DNA of 64,000 nt from UBA668 sp041394605 (lineage in GTDB: Bacteria > Actinomycetota > Acidimicrobiia > Acidimicrobiales > Ilumatobacteraceae): NCBI GenBank assembly GCA_041394605.1, contig JAWKHX010000009.1:147801-211800 (forward strand). The letters are read 5' to 3'. This document shows positions 1 to 6,875 of the stretch, one piece after another; positions within the stretch are counted from its first letter, which is position 1; the number at the start of each line of letters is the position of its first letter. The notes under the pieces are model-generated. The model worked only from the letters and a program-made list of their open reading frames with translations. It was not told the origin of the DNA and made no database searches. Position numbers and translations under genes: made by a program.

Positions 1-427
1 TGCTGGCCTGGTAGGTCTCCAGGTTGAGGGCCAGGCCGTCGTGCTCCACCACGTCGGGGCGGGTGGTGTCCGCGCCGCGGAAGAACAGGTGGCGCAGCCG
101 GGCCTGCAGTTCCATCGGGTGGAACGGGCTGAGGCAGAAGTCGTCGAACAGCTCGTCGCGTAGTTCCAGGTCGGCCAGCTGGCCGCCGCCCACCAGTACC
201 AGCAGCGGCGCCACGGGGGTGTCTCGCTTGCGCAGGGCCCGGCAGACGGCCCAGGCGCCGTCGGGGTCCTGATCCGCGGCGACCACGGCGCCGGCCCAGC
301 CGCCGGCCGGTTCGCTGCGGGCGGCCTCGTCGGCCGAGGCGACGGCCTTCCACCGGTAGCCCGCCATGTCCAGGGTGCGCGCCAGGTCCGGCGGCGGTGG
401 GTCGGGGTAGATGGCGATCAGCTCCAT
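1..427 (-). CDS. OmpR-family response regulator, GlnR-like (3' part beyond window)
   Basis: The first 142 codons of a regulator that runs off the left edge. Residues 1 to about 115 look like a receiver domain, and a winged-helix domain appears to begin at the window edge (EHDGLALNLETYQA). The receiver is atypical: the N-terminal acidic pair is absent and the phospho-acceptor region reads VVAADQDPDG, shorter than the usual loop. The segment FDDFCLSPFHPMELQARLRHL resembles the orphan regulator GlnR of actinomycetes. It starts 13 bp after the stop of the glutamine synthetase gene on the same strand, so the two may be cotranscribed. Membership of the response-regulator family is fairly sure; the GlnR assignment is inference from resemblance and location, because the DNA-binding domain is outside the window. 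Confidence 0.6.
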   Translation of the reverse strand, partial: MELIAIYPDPPPPDLARTLDMAGYRWKAVASADEAARSEPAGGWAGAVVAADQDPDGAWAVCRALRKRDTPVAPLLVLVGGGQLADLELRDELFDDFCLSPFHPMELQARLRHLFFRGADTTRPDVVEHDGLALNLETYQAS

Positions 428-440
428 CGGGCGGCCTCGC

Positions 441-1778
441 TCAGAGCGTCCTCAGGTAGCGGTTCAGCTCGAACTGGCTGACGTGCGTCTTGTACGCCCG
501 CCACTCACTGCGCTTGTTGCGCAGGAACCATTCGAAGATGTGCTCCCCCAGTGCCTCGCGCACGAGGGTGGAGCGCTCCATCACCCGCAACGAGTCCGAC
601 AGCGACTGGGGCAGGGTGTCGATGCCCAGCCCGCTGAGCGCCTGGTCGTCCAGTTCGAACAGGTTGGCGTCGGCCTCGGCGGGCAGTTCGTAGCCCTGCT
701 CCACGCCGCGCAGGCCGGCGGCGAGCAGCACGCTGAAGGCTAGGTACGGGTTGCAGGCAGGGTCCGGCGAGCGGTACTCCAGGCGGGTGGCGCTGGGGTT
801 GCCACGCTTGGCGATCGGCACCCGGATGAGGCCGCTGCGGTTGTTGCGGGCCCAGGAGATGTGCACCGGCGCCTCGAAGCCGGGCACCAGCCGCTTGTAG
901 CTGTTGACCGTCTGGTTGGTGATCGCCGTGATCTCGGCGGCGTGGTGCAGCAGGCCGGCCATGAACTGCTTCGCCACGGGCGACAGGTGGTAGGCGTCGT
1001 CGGCGCCGTAGAACGCGTTGTCGTCGCCGTCGAACAGGCTGAGGTGCAGGTGCATGCCGCTGCCCTGCACGCCTTCCAGCGGCTTGGGCATGAACGTGGC
1101 GTGCACGCCCTGCTTGGCCGCGGCCTCGCGGACCACCAGCCGGAAGGTCATGATGCTGTCCGCCATGGTCAGCGCGTCGGTGTGGCGCAGGTCGATCTCG
1201 TGCTGGCTGGGGGAGTCCTCGTGGAAGCTGTACTCCACGGGGATGCTCATCGTCTCCAGCGTGCGGATGGTCTCCTTGCGCAGGGTGCCGGCCACGTCGG
1301 TGGTGGTGAGGTCGAAGAAGCTGCCCTCGTCCAGCGGCACCGGGGCCATGCCCGGCTGGGGCGGGGCGAAGTAGAAGAACTCGATGTCCGGGCTGACGTA
1401 GAACGTGAAGCCGCGGTCGTGCGCGGCCCGCAGGTTGCGGCGCAGCACCTGGCGCGGGTCGCCCTCGAACGGGGTGCCGTCGAGGTTGTGGATGTCGCAG
1501 AACACCCGGGCCTCGACCGCCTTCGGGTCGCTCCAGGGGAGGACTTCGAACGTGTTGGGGTCCGGCATGGCCAGCACGTCGGATTCCTGCACGCGGCTGA
1601 AGCCGTCGATGCTGGACCCGTCGAAGGTCATCCCGTCCTCGAGGGCGTTCTCCAGTTCGGCGGGGCTGATGGCGAAGCTCTTCAGATTGCCGAGCACGTC
1701 GGTGAACCACAGGCGGATCAGCCGAACCCCTCGCTCCTCCACCGTGCGGAGGACGTAGTCGCGTTGTTGGTCGAGCAT
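441..1778 (-). CDS. glnA: Glutamine synthetase class I, GlnA2-like
   Basis: ATP-dependent amidation of glutamate to glutamine, cytoplasmic. The 445-residue protein has the class I length. The beta-grasp segment FDGSSIDGF lies at residues 52-60, the glutamate and ATP-binding core follows, and the C-terminus has EWRAYKTHVSQFELNRYL, typical of actinobacterial GlnA2-type enzymes. Near residue 374, where adenylylated class I-beta enzymes carry the modified tyrosine, the sequence reads NLFELDD, so control by adenylylation is unlikely. The ATG at 1778 is preceded by a purine-rich AGGTGAAAGGG. The class II enzyme gene lies upstream on the same strand, separated by a strong terminator, so this gene should have its own promoter; GTTCAC direct repeats sit there. 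GlnA2 relatives can also be gamma-glutamylpolyamine synthetases, so substrate is not certain. Confidence 0.9.
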   Translation of the reverse strand: MLDQQRDYVLRTVEERGVRLIRLWFTDVLGNLKSFAISPAELENALEDGMTFDGSSIDGFSRVQESDVLAMPDPNTFEVLPWSDPKAVEARVFCDIHNLDGTPFEGDPRQVLRRNLRAAHDRGFTFYVSPDIEFFYFAPPQPGMAPVPLDEGSFFDLTTTDVAGTLRKETIRTLETMSIPVEYSFHEDSPSQHEIDLRHTDALTMADSIMTFRLVVREAAAKQGVHATFMPKPLEGVQGSGMHLHLSLFDGDDNAFYGADDAYHLSPVAKQFMAGLLHHAAEITAITNQTVNSYKRLVPGFEAPVHISWARNNRSGLIRVPIAKRGNPSATRLEYRSPDPACNPYLAFSVLLAAGLRGVEQGYELPAEADANLFELDDQALSGLGIDTLPQSLSDSLRVMERSTLVREALGEHIFEWFLRNKRSEWRAYKTHVSQFELNRYLRTL

Positions 1779-1851
1779 GAGCTGCGCCCTTTCACCTGAA
1801 TGTGAACGCCGCATTTTGCCATTGTGCGGCCCGAACCGCCCCGGCCGCACT

Positions 1852-1868
1852 GTGAACACCGTGTGAAC
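1852..1868 (-). promoter_or_regulatory. 11-bp-spaced GTTCAC direct repeats upstream of glnA
   Basis: Read on the coding strand, GTTCACA occurs twice with exactly 11-bp periodicity (plus-strand TGTGAAC at 1851-1857 and 1862-1868), about 75 bp upstream of the glnA start. A further single copy lies at 1801-1807. Eleven-bp GTTCAC direct repeats are the pattern of PHO boxes in streptomycetes, where OmpR-family regulators PhoP and GlnR act on glnA and glnII. A regulator site is inferred; which protein binds cannot be told. Confidence 0.45.
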
Positions 1869-1898
1869 CGCCCCCGGCCCCGGCGGAGGGGGTTCGGG

Positions 1899-1938
1899 AA
1901 AAACGGCGAAGGGGCCCGGCCGAAGCCGAGCCCCTTCG
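1899..1938 (-). terminator. Rho-independent terminator of glnII
   Basis: On the minus strand the transcript forms CGAAGGGGC / GCCCCTTCG arms (plus 1907-1938) enclosing CGGC-TTCG-GCCG, with a stable UUCG-type tetraloop. This is followed at once by CCG and a run of five T (plus 1899-1903). It lies 29 bp past the glnII stop codon. Confidence 0.85.
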
Positions 1939-1966
1939 AGCGGAACCTGCGCGGATCGAGTGTGGA

Positions 1967-2977
1967 TCAGCCGGCGGCGCTGCAGACCGTCTCCAGGAGG
2001 AGACGGGTGACCGTGTACGGGTCGCAGTTGGCGTTGGGGCGGCGGTCCTCCGCGTAGCCCCGGCCGGTGCGGCTGACCTGCCACGGGATGCGGATGCTGG
2101 CCGCGCGGTTGGACACGCCGTAGCTGAACTTGTTGTACGGGGCGGTCTCGTGGGCGCCGGTGAGGCGGCTCTCGATGTCGTGGCCGTAGCCCTTGATGTG
2201 CAGGTCGACCTTCTTGCCGATGGCCTTGCAGGCGGCTTCGATGGCCTTCATGTCGGTGTCCTCGCGCATCGCCTTCGTGGAGAAGTTGGTGTGCGCGCCG
2301 GCACCGTTCCAGTCGCCCTTCTGCGGCTTGGCGGCGAAGCTGACGACCACGTCGTAGTCCTCGGCGATGCGGTGCAGCAGCCAGCGGGCGATGTACATGT
2401 GGTCGCTGACCGTGAGGGCGTCGGCGGCGCCGATCTGGAACTCCCACTGGCCGGGCATGACCTCGGCGTTGGTGCCTTCGATCATCAGGCCGGCGTCGAT
2501 GCACGCCTGGGTGTGCTCCTCGATGATCTCGCGGGCCACGACGCGGCCGGTGCCGACGCCGCAGTAGTACGGGCCCTGCGGCCCGGGGAAGCCGCCGGCG
2601 GGGAAGCCGAGGGGCTCGCCGTTGGGCTTGAGGAACGTGTACTCCTGCTCGATGCCGAAGATCATCTCGTGCTTGGCGTACTTCTTGGCCGCCTTGGCGC
2701 AGGTCCACCGGGTGTTGGTGGGGTGCGGCTTGTCGTCCTGGGCCAGGTGCACGTCGCAGAGCACGAGCACGTTGTCGCCACCGCGGATCGGGTCCGGGCA
2801 GATGAACACCGGCTGCAGTTCGCAGTCGCTGGACTCGCCGGTGGCCTGGTTGGTGGACGAGCCGTCGAAGCCCCAGACCGGCGGCTCCTTGCCGTCGGCG
2901 AGGATCTTGGTCTTCGAACGAAGGAGCGGCGTCGGCTCAGTACCGTCGAGCCAGATGTATTCAGCTTGGTAGGCCAC
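1967..2977 (-). CDS. glnII: Glutamine synthetase class II (eukaryotic type)
   Basis: ATP-dependent glutamine synthesis by the short class II enzyme; 336 residues, the usual size (class I is about 450-470). Recognisable segments are YIWLDG near residue 8, VWGFDGSSTNQA around residue 35, FGIEQEYTFL around 108, GPYYCGVG and AEVMPGQWEFQIG in the middle, and SIRIP towards the C-terminus. The start is a GTG at 2977 with AAAGGA 6-7 bases upstream. Among bacteria the class II enzyme is found mainly in actinomycetes and rhizobia, typically as a second, nitrogen-regulated enzyme. A paired GTTCAC-type repeat lies 75 bp upstream and a strong terminator follows, making it a single-gene transcription unit unless read through from the oxidoreductase gene upstream. 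Confidence 0.95.
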   Translation of the reverse strand: MAYQAEYIWLDGTEPTPLLRSKTKILADGKEPPVWGFDGSSTNQATGESSDCELQPVFICPDPIRGGDNVLVLCDVHLAQDDKPHPTNTRWTCAKAAKKYAKHEMIFGIEQEYTFLKPNGEPLGFPAGGFPGPQGPYYCGVGTGRVVAREIIEEHTQACIDAGLMIEGTNAEVMPGQWEFQIGAADALTVSDHMYIARWLLHRIAEDYDVVVSFAAKPQKGDWNGAGAHTNFSTKAMREDTDMKAIEAACKAIGKKVDLHIKGYGHDIESRLTGAHETAPYNKFSYGVSNRAASIRIPWQVSRTGRGYAEDRRPNANCDPYTVTRLLLETVCSAAG

Positions 2978-3051
2978 TGGGTTTCCTTTACGAGAAGGGG
3001 GAAGGGGCGGCGCAATCCTGGCGAGGTGCCGTTTCCCGGCCGTTGCCCGAA

Positions 3052-3069
3052 TGTGAACGCTGTGTGAAG
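3052..3069 (-). promoter_or_regulatory. 11-bp-spaced GTTCAC-type repeats upstream of glnII
   Basis: Plus-strand TGTGAAC at 3052 and TGTGAAG at 3063 form an 11-bp direct repeat. The surrounding 12-mer GAATGTGAACGC at 3049-3060 recurs exactly at 1798-1809 upstream of glnA. The sharing of this element by two glutamine synthetase promoters suggests a common nitrogen or phosphate regulator of the OmpR class. This is inference from pattern only. Confidence 0.45.
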
Positions 3070-3073
3070 TGAG

Positions 3074-4012
3074 TCAGCGCTGGTCGCGCCACCACTGGAC
3101 GGTAGCCGCGGCCCCTTCGGCCAGCCCAGTTGCCGTCAGGCCGAACGTGGTCTCGGTGAGCGTGGAGTCCGTCACGAACGGTTCGGCGAACTGGTACCAC
3201 GTCTCCTTCAGTTCGCGCATCACCGGCATCACCAGGCCCAGCGCGGACAGCGCGATGTGGGGGATGGTGGTCACCTTCACTCCGGTGCCGGCGGCCGCGG
3301 CCAGCGCGGCAATGAACTGGCGCTGGGTGCCGGCGGGCGCGTTGGGCACGTGCCAGGCATGGCCCCATGCCCGCTCGTCGTCGGCCAGGGTCACCAGTGT
3401 GCGGGCCACGTCGGGCATGTAGCTGAACGAGTGGGGCAGGTCGGCCGAACCGAGCACGCTGACCTTCTTGCCGGCCAGCACCCGAGGCACCACCCGCTCG
3501 CCCATCGCCGAGCCGAGCACGCCGGGCCCGTAGAAGTCGCCGGCCCGGGCCAGCGTCGCCCGCAGGCGGCCGGCGGCGTGGGCGTCGAGCAGGTCGGTGG
3601 CCATCCGGGCCCGCATCGCCCCCTTGTTGCCGGTGGCACGCATGGGGTCGTGCTCGCGCATCGGCATCGTGGCGCCGGGGCCGAAGGCGTACAGGTTGTC
3701 CATCATCACCAGCACGGCACCACTGCGCTCGGCGGCGGTCATCAGCGCCTGGTGCAGCGGCGGCCAGTCCTGCGGCCAGCGGTGGTACGGCGGGTTGGCG
3801 CAGTTGTAGACGGCGGCCGCGCCGTTGCAGACGGTGGCCAGCGCGTCGGCGTCGGTGGCGTCGGCACGGTGGCGGGTGACGAGGGGGTGGTCGGGGCCGC
3901 CGCCGCTGCGGGTGACGACGGTGACCGGGGTGCCGCGGGCGGCGAGGAGTTCGGCGACGCCGCGGCCGACGGGGCCGGCGCCGACGACGACATGGTGCGG
4001 TTGCTGCTGCAT
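3074..4012 (-). CDS. NAD(P)-dependent epimerase/dehydratase family oxidoreductase
   Basis: An extended short-chain dehydrogenase, 312 residues from the ATG at 4012. Residues 5-17 carry the Rossmann motif VVVGAGPVGRGVA. A variant catalytic region near residue 98 reads NLYAFGPGATMP, where the usual YxxxK is replaced, so it may be an atypical member or a nucleoside-sugar reductase-like protein without epimerase activity. Upstream is AAGGAAGGA, a reasonable ribosome site. It is divergent from a TetR-family gene 130 bp away with two palindromic sites between, so it is the likely target of that repressor. The substrate cannot be inferred. Confidence 0.75.
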   Translation of the reverse strand: MQQQPHHVVVGAGPVGRGVAELLAARGTPVTVVTRSGGGPDHPLVTRHRADATDADALATVCNGAAAVYNCANPPYHRWPQDWPPLHQALMTAAERSGAVLVMMDNLYAFGPGATMPMREHDPMRATGNKGAMRARMATDLLDAHAAGRLRATLARAGDFYGPGVLGSAMGERVVPRVLAGKKVSVLGSADLPHSFSYMPDVARTLVTLADDERAWGHAWHVPNAPAGTQRQFIAALAAAAGTGVKVTTIPHIALSALGLVMPVMRELKETWYQFAEPFVTDSTLTETTFGLTATGLAEGAAATVQWWRDQR

Positions 4013-4053
4013 GGGAGGAGATCCTTCCTTGGTGGGAATGCTGCTCTGAAACG

Positions 4054-4110
4054 TGAGCGGTGCTCTCACTATGGACACCATTCCGCAGAAAAGCAAGAGC
4101 GGTGCTCTCA
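4054..4110. promoter_or_regulatory. Paired GAGCGGTGCTC operator sites
   Basis: The sequence GAGCGGTGCTCTCA occurs at 4055-4068 and again at 4097-4110, 42 bp apart (four helical turns). Each contains the inverted repeat GAGC-GGT-GCTC, extended to AGAGC-GGT-GCTCT in the second copy. The pair sits between the divergent oxidoreductase and TetR genes, just upstream of the TACACT -10 box (4129-4134) of the TetR gene. It is a good candidate for the TetR operator. Confidence 0.6.
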
Positions 4111-4142
4111 TTTGTGAGTGACGTTCGCTACACTGGCTGCCC

Positions 4143-4829
4143 ATGGCCGGCATCCGCGAGCGAGTACGCGCCGAACTCACCAGCGAGATCGTCCGTCTCG
4201 CTCGCGCTCAGGTGGCCGCCGACGGGCCCGGCGCCCTCTCGCTGCGGGCCATCGCCCGCGACCTGGGCATGGCCTCCTCCGCCATCTACCGCTACTTCCC
4301 CAGCCGCGATCACCTCCTCACCCAACTGCTCATCGACAGCTACGACCGGCTGGGCGACGTCGCCGAAGCAGCCGACGCCGCCTGCCCACGGGCCGACCCG
4401 ATGGGCCGGTGGCGGGCCGTGGCCCACGCCATCCGTGGCTGGGCGGTGGCCAACCCCAGCGAGTACGCCCTGCTGTTCGGCACCCCCGTGCCCGGTTACA
4501 TGGCGCCGGAGGACACCATCGGTCCGGCCAGCAGGTACACGCTGGTGCTCATCGGGATCCTCGCCGACCAGGAGGCCGCCGGCGCTCGCTACAAGGGGCC
4601 GGTGCCGGCGCCGTTGGCGGCCGACCTCACCGCGCTGCGCGAGTTCCTCGGCGTCTCCGTCAGCAACGAGGCGCTGGCGGTCGGGATGGGCGCCTGGGCC
4701 GCGCTGATGGGGGCCATCACGCTGGAACTGTTCGGCCATCTGCACAACGTGGTGGACACGCCGGGCGCACTGTTCGACGCCGTGGTCGAGCACCACGCGG
4801 CCGTGCTGGCAGGCCTGCCGGGAACCTGA
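4143..4829 (+). CDS. TetR/AcrR-family transcriptional regulator
   Basis: 228 residues. The N-terminal helix-turn-helix (residues about 10-58) contains LSLRAIARDLGMASSAIYRYF, followed by the usual helix 4 SRDHLLTQLLID. The remaining C-terminal part is the ligand-binding helical domain (NPSEYALLFGTPVPGY is typical of the WHG-type C-terminal domain). The ATG at 4143 lies 8 bases after a TACACT -10 box, so the mRNA is probably leaderless. It is divergent from the oxidoreductase gene and has two candidate operators immediately upstream, suggesting autoregulation plus control of the neighbour. Confidence 0.9.
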   Translation: MAGIRERVRAELTSEIVRLARAQVAADGPGALSLRAIARDLGMASSAIYRYFPSRDHLLTQLLIDSYDRLGDVAEAADAACPRADPMGRWRAVAHAIRGWAVANPSEYALLFGTPVPGYMAPEDTIGPASRYTLVLIGILADQEAAGARYKGPVPAPLAADLTALREFLGVSVSNEALAVGMGAWAALMGAITLELFGHLHNVVDTPGALFDAVVEHHAAVLAGLPGT

Positions 4830-4856
4830 GCGCCCCGGGGCGACGTCCAACCGCCC

Positions 4857-5705
4857 GTGAACCGCCGCAACTTCCTCTCCACCGCGCTCGGCGTGCCGGC
4901 ACTGGCCGCCATGGCCGGCTCGCTCTCCACCCTGCTTGCCGCCTGCGGCGACGACGAGGCCGCGACGGAACCGTCGTACGCCGACGGCCCCAACGACGTG
5001 GTGCTGTCCATCCGCTACGAGGGCGGGTTCGTGCCGATGGGCTTCGCCTTCGTCAACACGCCGACGCTGCTGGTGAGCGGCGACGGCCGCGTGTTCGAGC
5101 CGGGCATGCAGACGCTGGAGTTCCCCGGGCCGCTGCTCAGCCCGGTGATGGTGCGCCCGATCTCGGCCGCCGGGATCCGCAAGGTGATCCGGCTGGCCGG
5201 CGACGCAGGGCTGCTGGCCGCACCGCCGGACTACTCGCTGCCCGGCGGGATGATGGTGGCCGACGCCCCCACCACCGTGGTCACCATCACGGTGGGCGGC
5301 CAGACCTACCGCCATGCCGCCGAAGCCCTGGGCCTGGGGATCGGCGACGGCACCAGCACGCCGGCCCGCGACAACCTGGCTGCGTTCGTGGAGGTGATGA
5401 CCGACATCACCGCCGTCGCCGGCACGGGCGAGGTGGGCGAGCCGATCCCGTTCGACCCGGACCGGTACCGGCTGCAGGCGATGGAGGCCAACCCGGCCGA
5501 CTGGGGCGAGCCGGCGCCGACGGTGGTGGACTGGCCGGCCGGGACGGGAGTGGTGCTGGCCGAGGCCGCCACGTGCGCCACGGCGACCGCCGAGGGAGTG
5601 GGCCAGGTGCTGACCGCCGCCGACCAACTCACCTTCTTCCGTGAGGGCGACGTGGTGTACCAGGTGTTCGCCGCCGGCATGCTGCCCGGCGACGCCGAGT
5701 GCTGA
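4857..5705 (+). CDS. Exported lipoprotein of unknown function
   Basis: 282 residues from a GTG at 4857, 27 bp after the TetR gene. The N-terminus NRRNFL followed by a hydrophobic stretch and LLAACG is a twin-arginine-like signal ending in a lipobox, so the mature protein is predicted to be lipid-anchored outside the membrane. The rest shows no family I recognise; it is rich in beta-forming, glycine-containing segments and has a pair of cysteines near the C-terminus (ATCATATAEG and DAEC). Many proteins of this pattern in high-GC actinobacteria remain uncharacterised. Confidence 0.75.
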   Translation: MNRRNFLSTALGVPALAAMAGSLSTLLAACGDDEAATEPSYADGPNDVVLSIRYEGGFVPMGFAFVNTPTLLVSGDGRVFEPGMQTLEFPGPLLSPVMVRPISAAGIRKVIRLAGDAGLLAAPPDYSLPGGMMVADAPTTVVTITVGGQTYRHAAEALGLGIGDGTSTPARDNLAAFVEVMTDITAVAGTGEVGEPIPFDPDRYRLQAMEANPADWGEPAPTVVDWPAGTGVVLAEAATCATATAEGVGQVLTAADQLTFFREGDVVYQVFAAGMLPGDAEC

Positions 5706-5715
5706 GCAGGCCGGG

Positions 5716-6357
5716 TCAGTCCTCGCTCTGGCCGTAGCGGTTCACCAGCGACCAGACCAGTTCCACCATCGCCGGGTGCTGCAGCGCCGGCAGGCCGCCG
5801 AGCGCGATCACGAACCGGTTCTCGCCGACGAACAGGGGCCAGAAGCCGACCTTGCTGTTGCCGGCCATGTCCACCAGCGCCCAGGCGCTGGTGCTGCTGC
5901 CCGATGCATCCGCGAGGTAGGCGGAGTGGCGTTCGTGCATGGACGCGATGTCGGCGCTGACGGCGGCCAGGAACTCGGCGGCCGTGGCGTCGAAGCCGGT
6001 GCTGGCCATGCAGAAGCCTTGGGAGTCAGCCAGCAGGCCCTGCCCGGTGGTGCTCAACGCCTCCACCGCTCGGGTGGCGATCGGCTCCAGTTGCCCGGCC
6101 GGCGGGCTCTGCGGGCTGGTGAACCCTTCGATCCACCCCTTCTCCTGGGCGCGGTACACGGTGGCCAGGGCGTCCTGCTCGCTCTGCGAGCACCACCAGG
6201 CGATGTCGGTGACGCTCGGGCGCACCGAGGTGTCGCCGCGCATCAGCGCCTGCAGCAGGGTGCGCTCCGGATTGGCTTCCGGCCCGGCCACGGCGGCGTA
6301 CGCGCCGGCGGGCGTGGGTTGCAGGTACAGGTTGCGGCCGATGAACTCGAGGGTCAT
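5716..6357 (-). CDS. Hypothetical protein with roadblock-like segment
   Basis: 213 residues, soluble. I do not recognise the family with certainty. From about residue 105 on (GLLADSQGFCMASTGFDATAAEFLAAV, then a strand-rich region VGFWPLFVGENRFVIAL) the pattern resembles roadblock/LC7 domains, which in actinobacteria often partner small GTPases or serve in signalling. Its ATG overlaps the stop of the upstream gene by four bases (ATGA), so the two are translationally coupled and probably act together. Confidence 0.6.
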   Translation of the reverse strand: MTLEFIGRNLYLQPTPAGAYAAVAGPEANPERTLLQALMRGDTSVRPSVTDIAWWCSQSEQDALATVYRAQEKGWIEGFTSPQSPPAGQLEPIATRAVEALSTTGQGLLADSQGFCMASTGFDATAAEFLAAVSADIASMHERHSAYLADASGSSTSAWALVDMAGNSKVGFWPLFVGENRFVIALGGLPALQHPAMVELVWSLVNRYGQSED

Positions 6358-6857
6358 CCGGCACCTCCGGCGACTCGGACCAGATCGGTGGATCCGGTGA
6401 CGCCGCGGCTGAGCACCGAACCGCGGCAGTGGGGGAAGGGGGTCTTGGGTTGCAGGCCGCTGTTCACGCAGCGGTCCAGCATGGCGGCGCGCTGCGGGCC
6501 GATCAGCCGCCGGCCGCCTTCCAGCAGGCGCTGGCGCAGGCCGGTGCCGTTGGCGCCGAACGCGAAGAAGGCATCCACCAGCGCGGCGAACACCTCGTCG
6601 CCGTTCTCGGCGAGCACGTGGTGGTTGACGCGGGCCACGTGCAGGCGGGCGTCACCGGGGTCGGCCGCGACGCGGCGGGCCAACTGGGTGGACATCGAGT
6701 CGTCGCCGGTGATCACGGCCACCTTGAGGTGCCCGGTGCCCGGCACGGCCAGGTGCTCGGCGCGCCAATCGGCGAGTGCTGCATCGTCCTTGCCGCTGGC
6801 CCGCCGAGGCACTGCACTGTTGTTGACGATGTCCCTGGATCCGTCGCCGGACTTCAT
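6354..6857 (-). CDS. Hypothetical protein coupled to the roadblock-like protein
   Basis: 167 residues; no recognised family. The central part (KVAVITGDDSMSTQLARRVAAD) suggests an alpha/beta fold with one strand, followed by helices ending in AMLDRCVNSG. The start at 6857 has GGAGGAGG eight bases upstream. It overlaps the downstream gene by four bases and begins 18 bp after the stop of an LCP-family gene, so three genes probably form one minus-strand operon (8291 to 5716). Confidence 0.55.
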   Translation of the reverse strand: MKSGDGSRDIVNNSAVPRRASGKDDAALADWRAEHLAVPGTGHLKVAVITGDDSMSTQLARRVAADPGDARLHVARVNHHVLAENGDEVFAALVDAFFAFGANGTGLRQRLLEGGRRLIGPQRAAMLDRCVNSGLQPKTPFPHCRGSVLSRGVTGSTDLVRVAGGAG

Positions 6858-6875
6858 CGTTGACCTCCTCCGCCG

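Noticed and set aside
441..2708. A 755-codon open frame spanning the glnA gene and the antisense or shifted region of glnII
   Set aside because: Only the part from 1778 down is the real protein. The upstream part is Arg/His/Pro-rich, overlaps glnII in another phase and crosses the glnII terminator.
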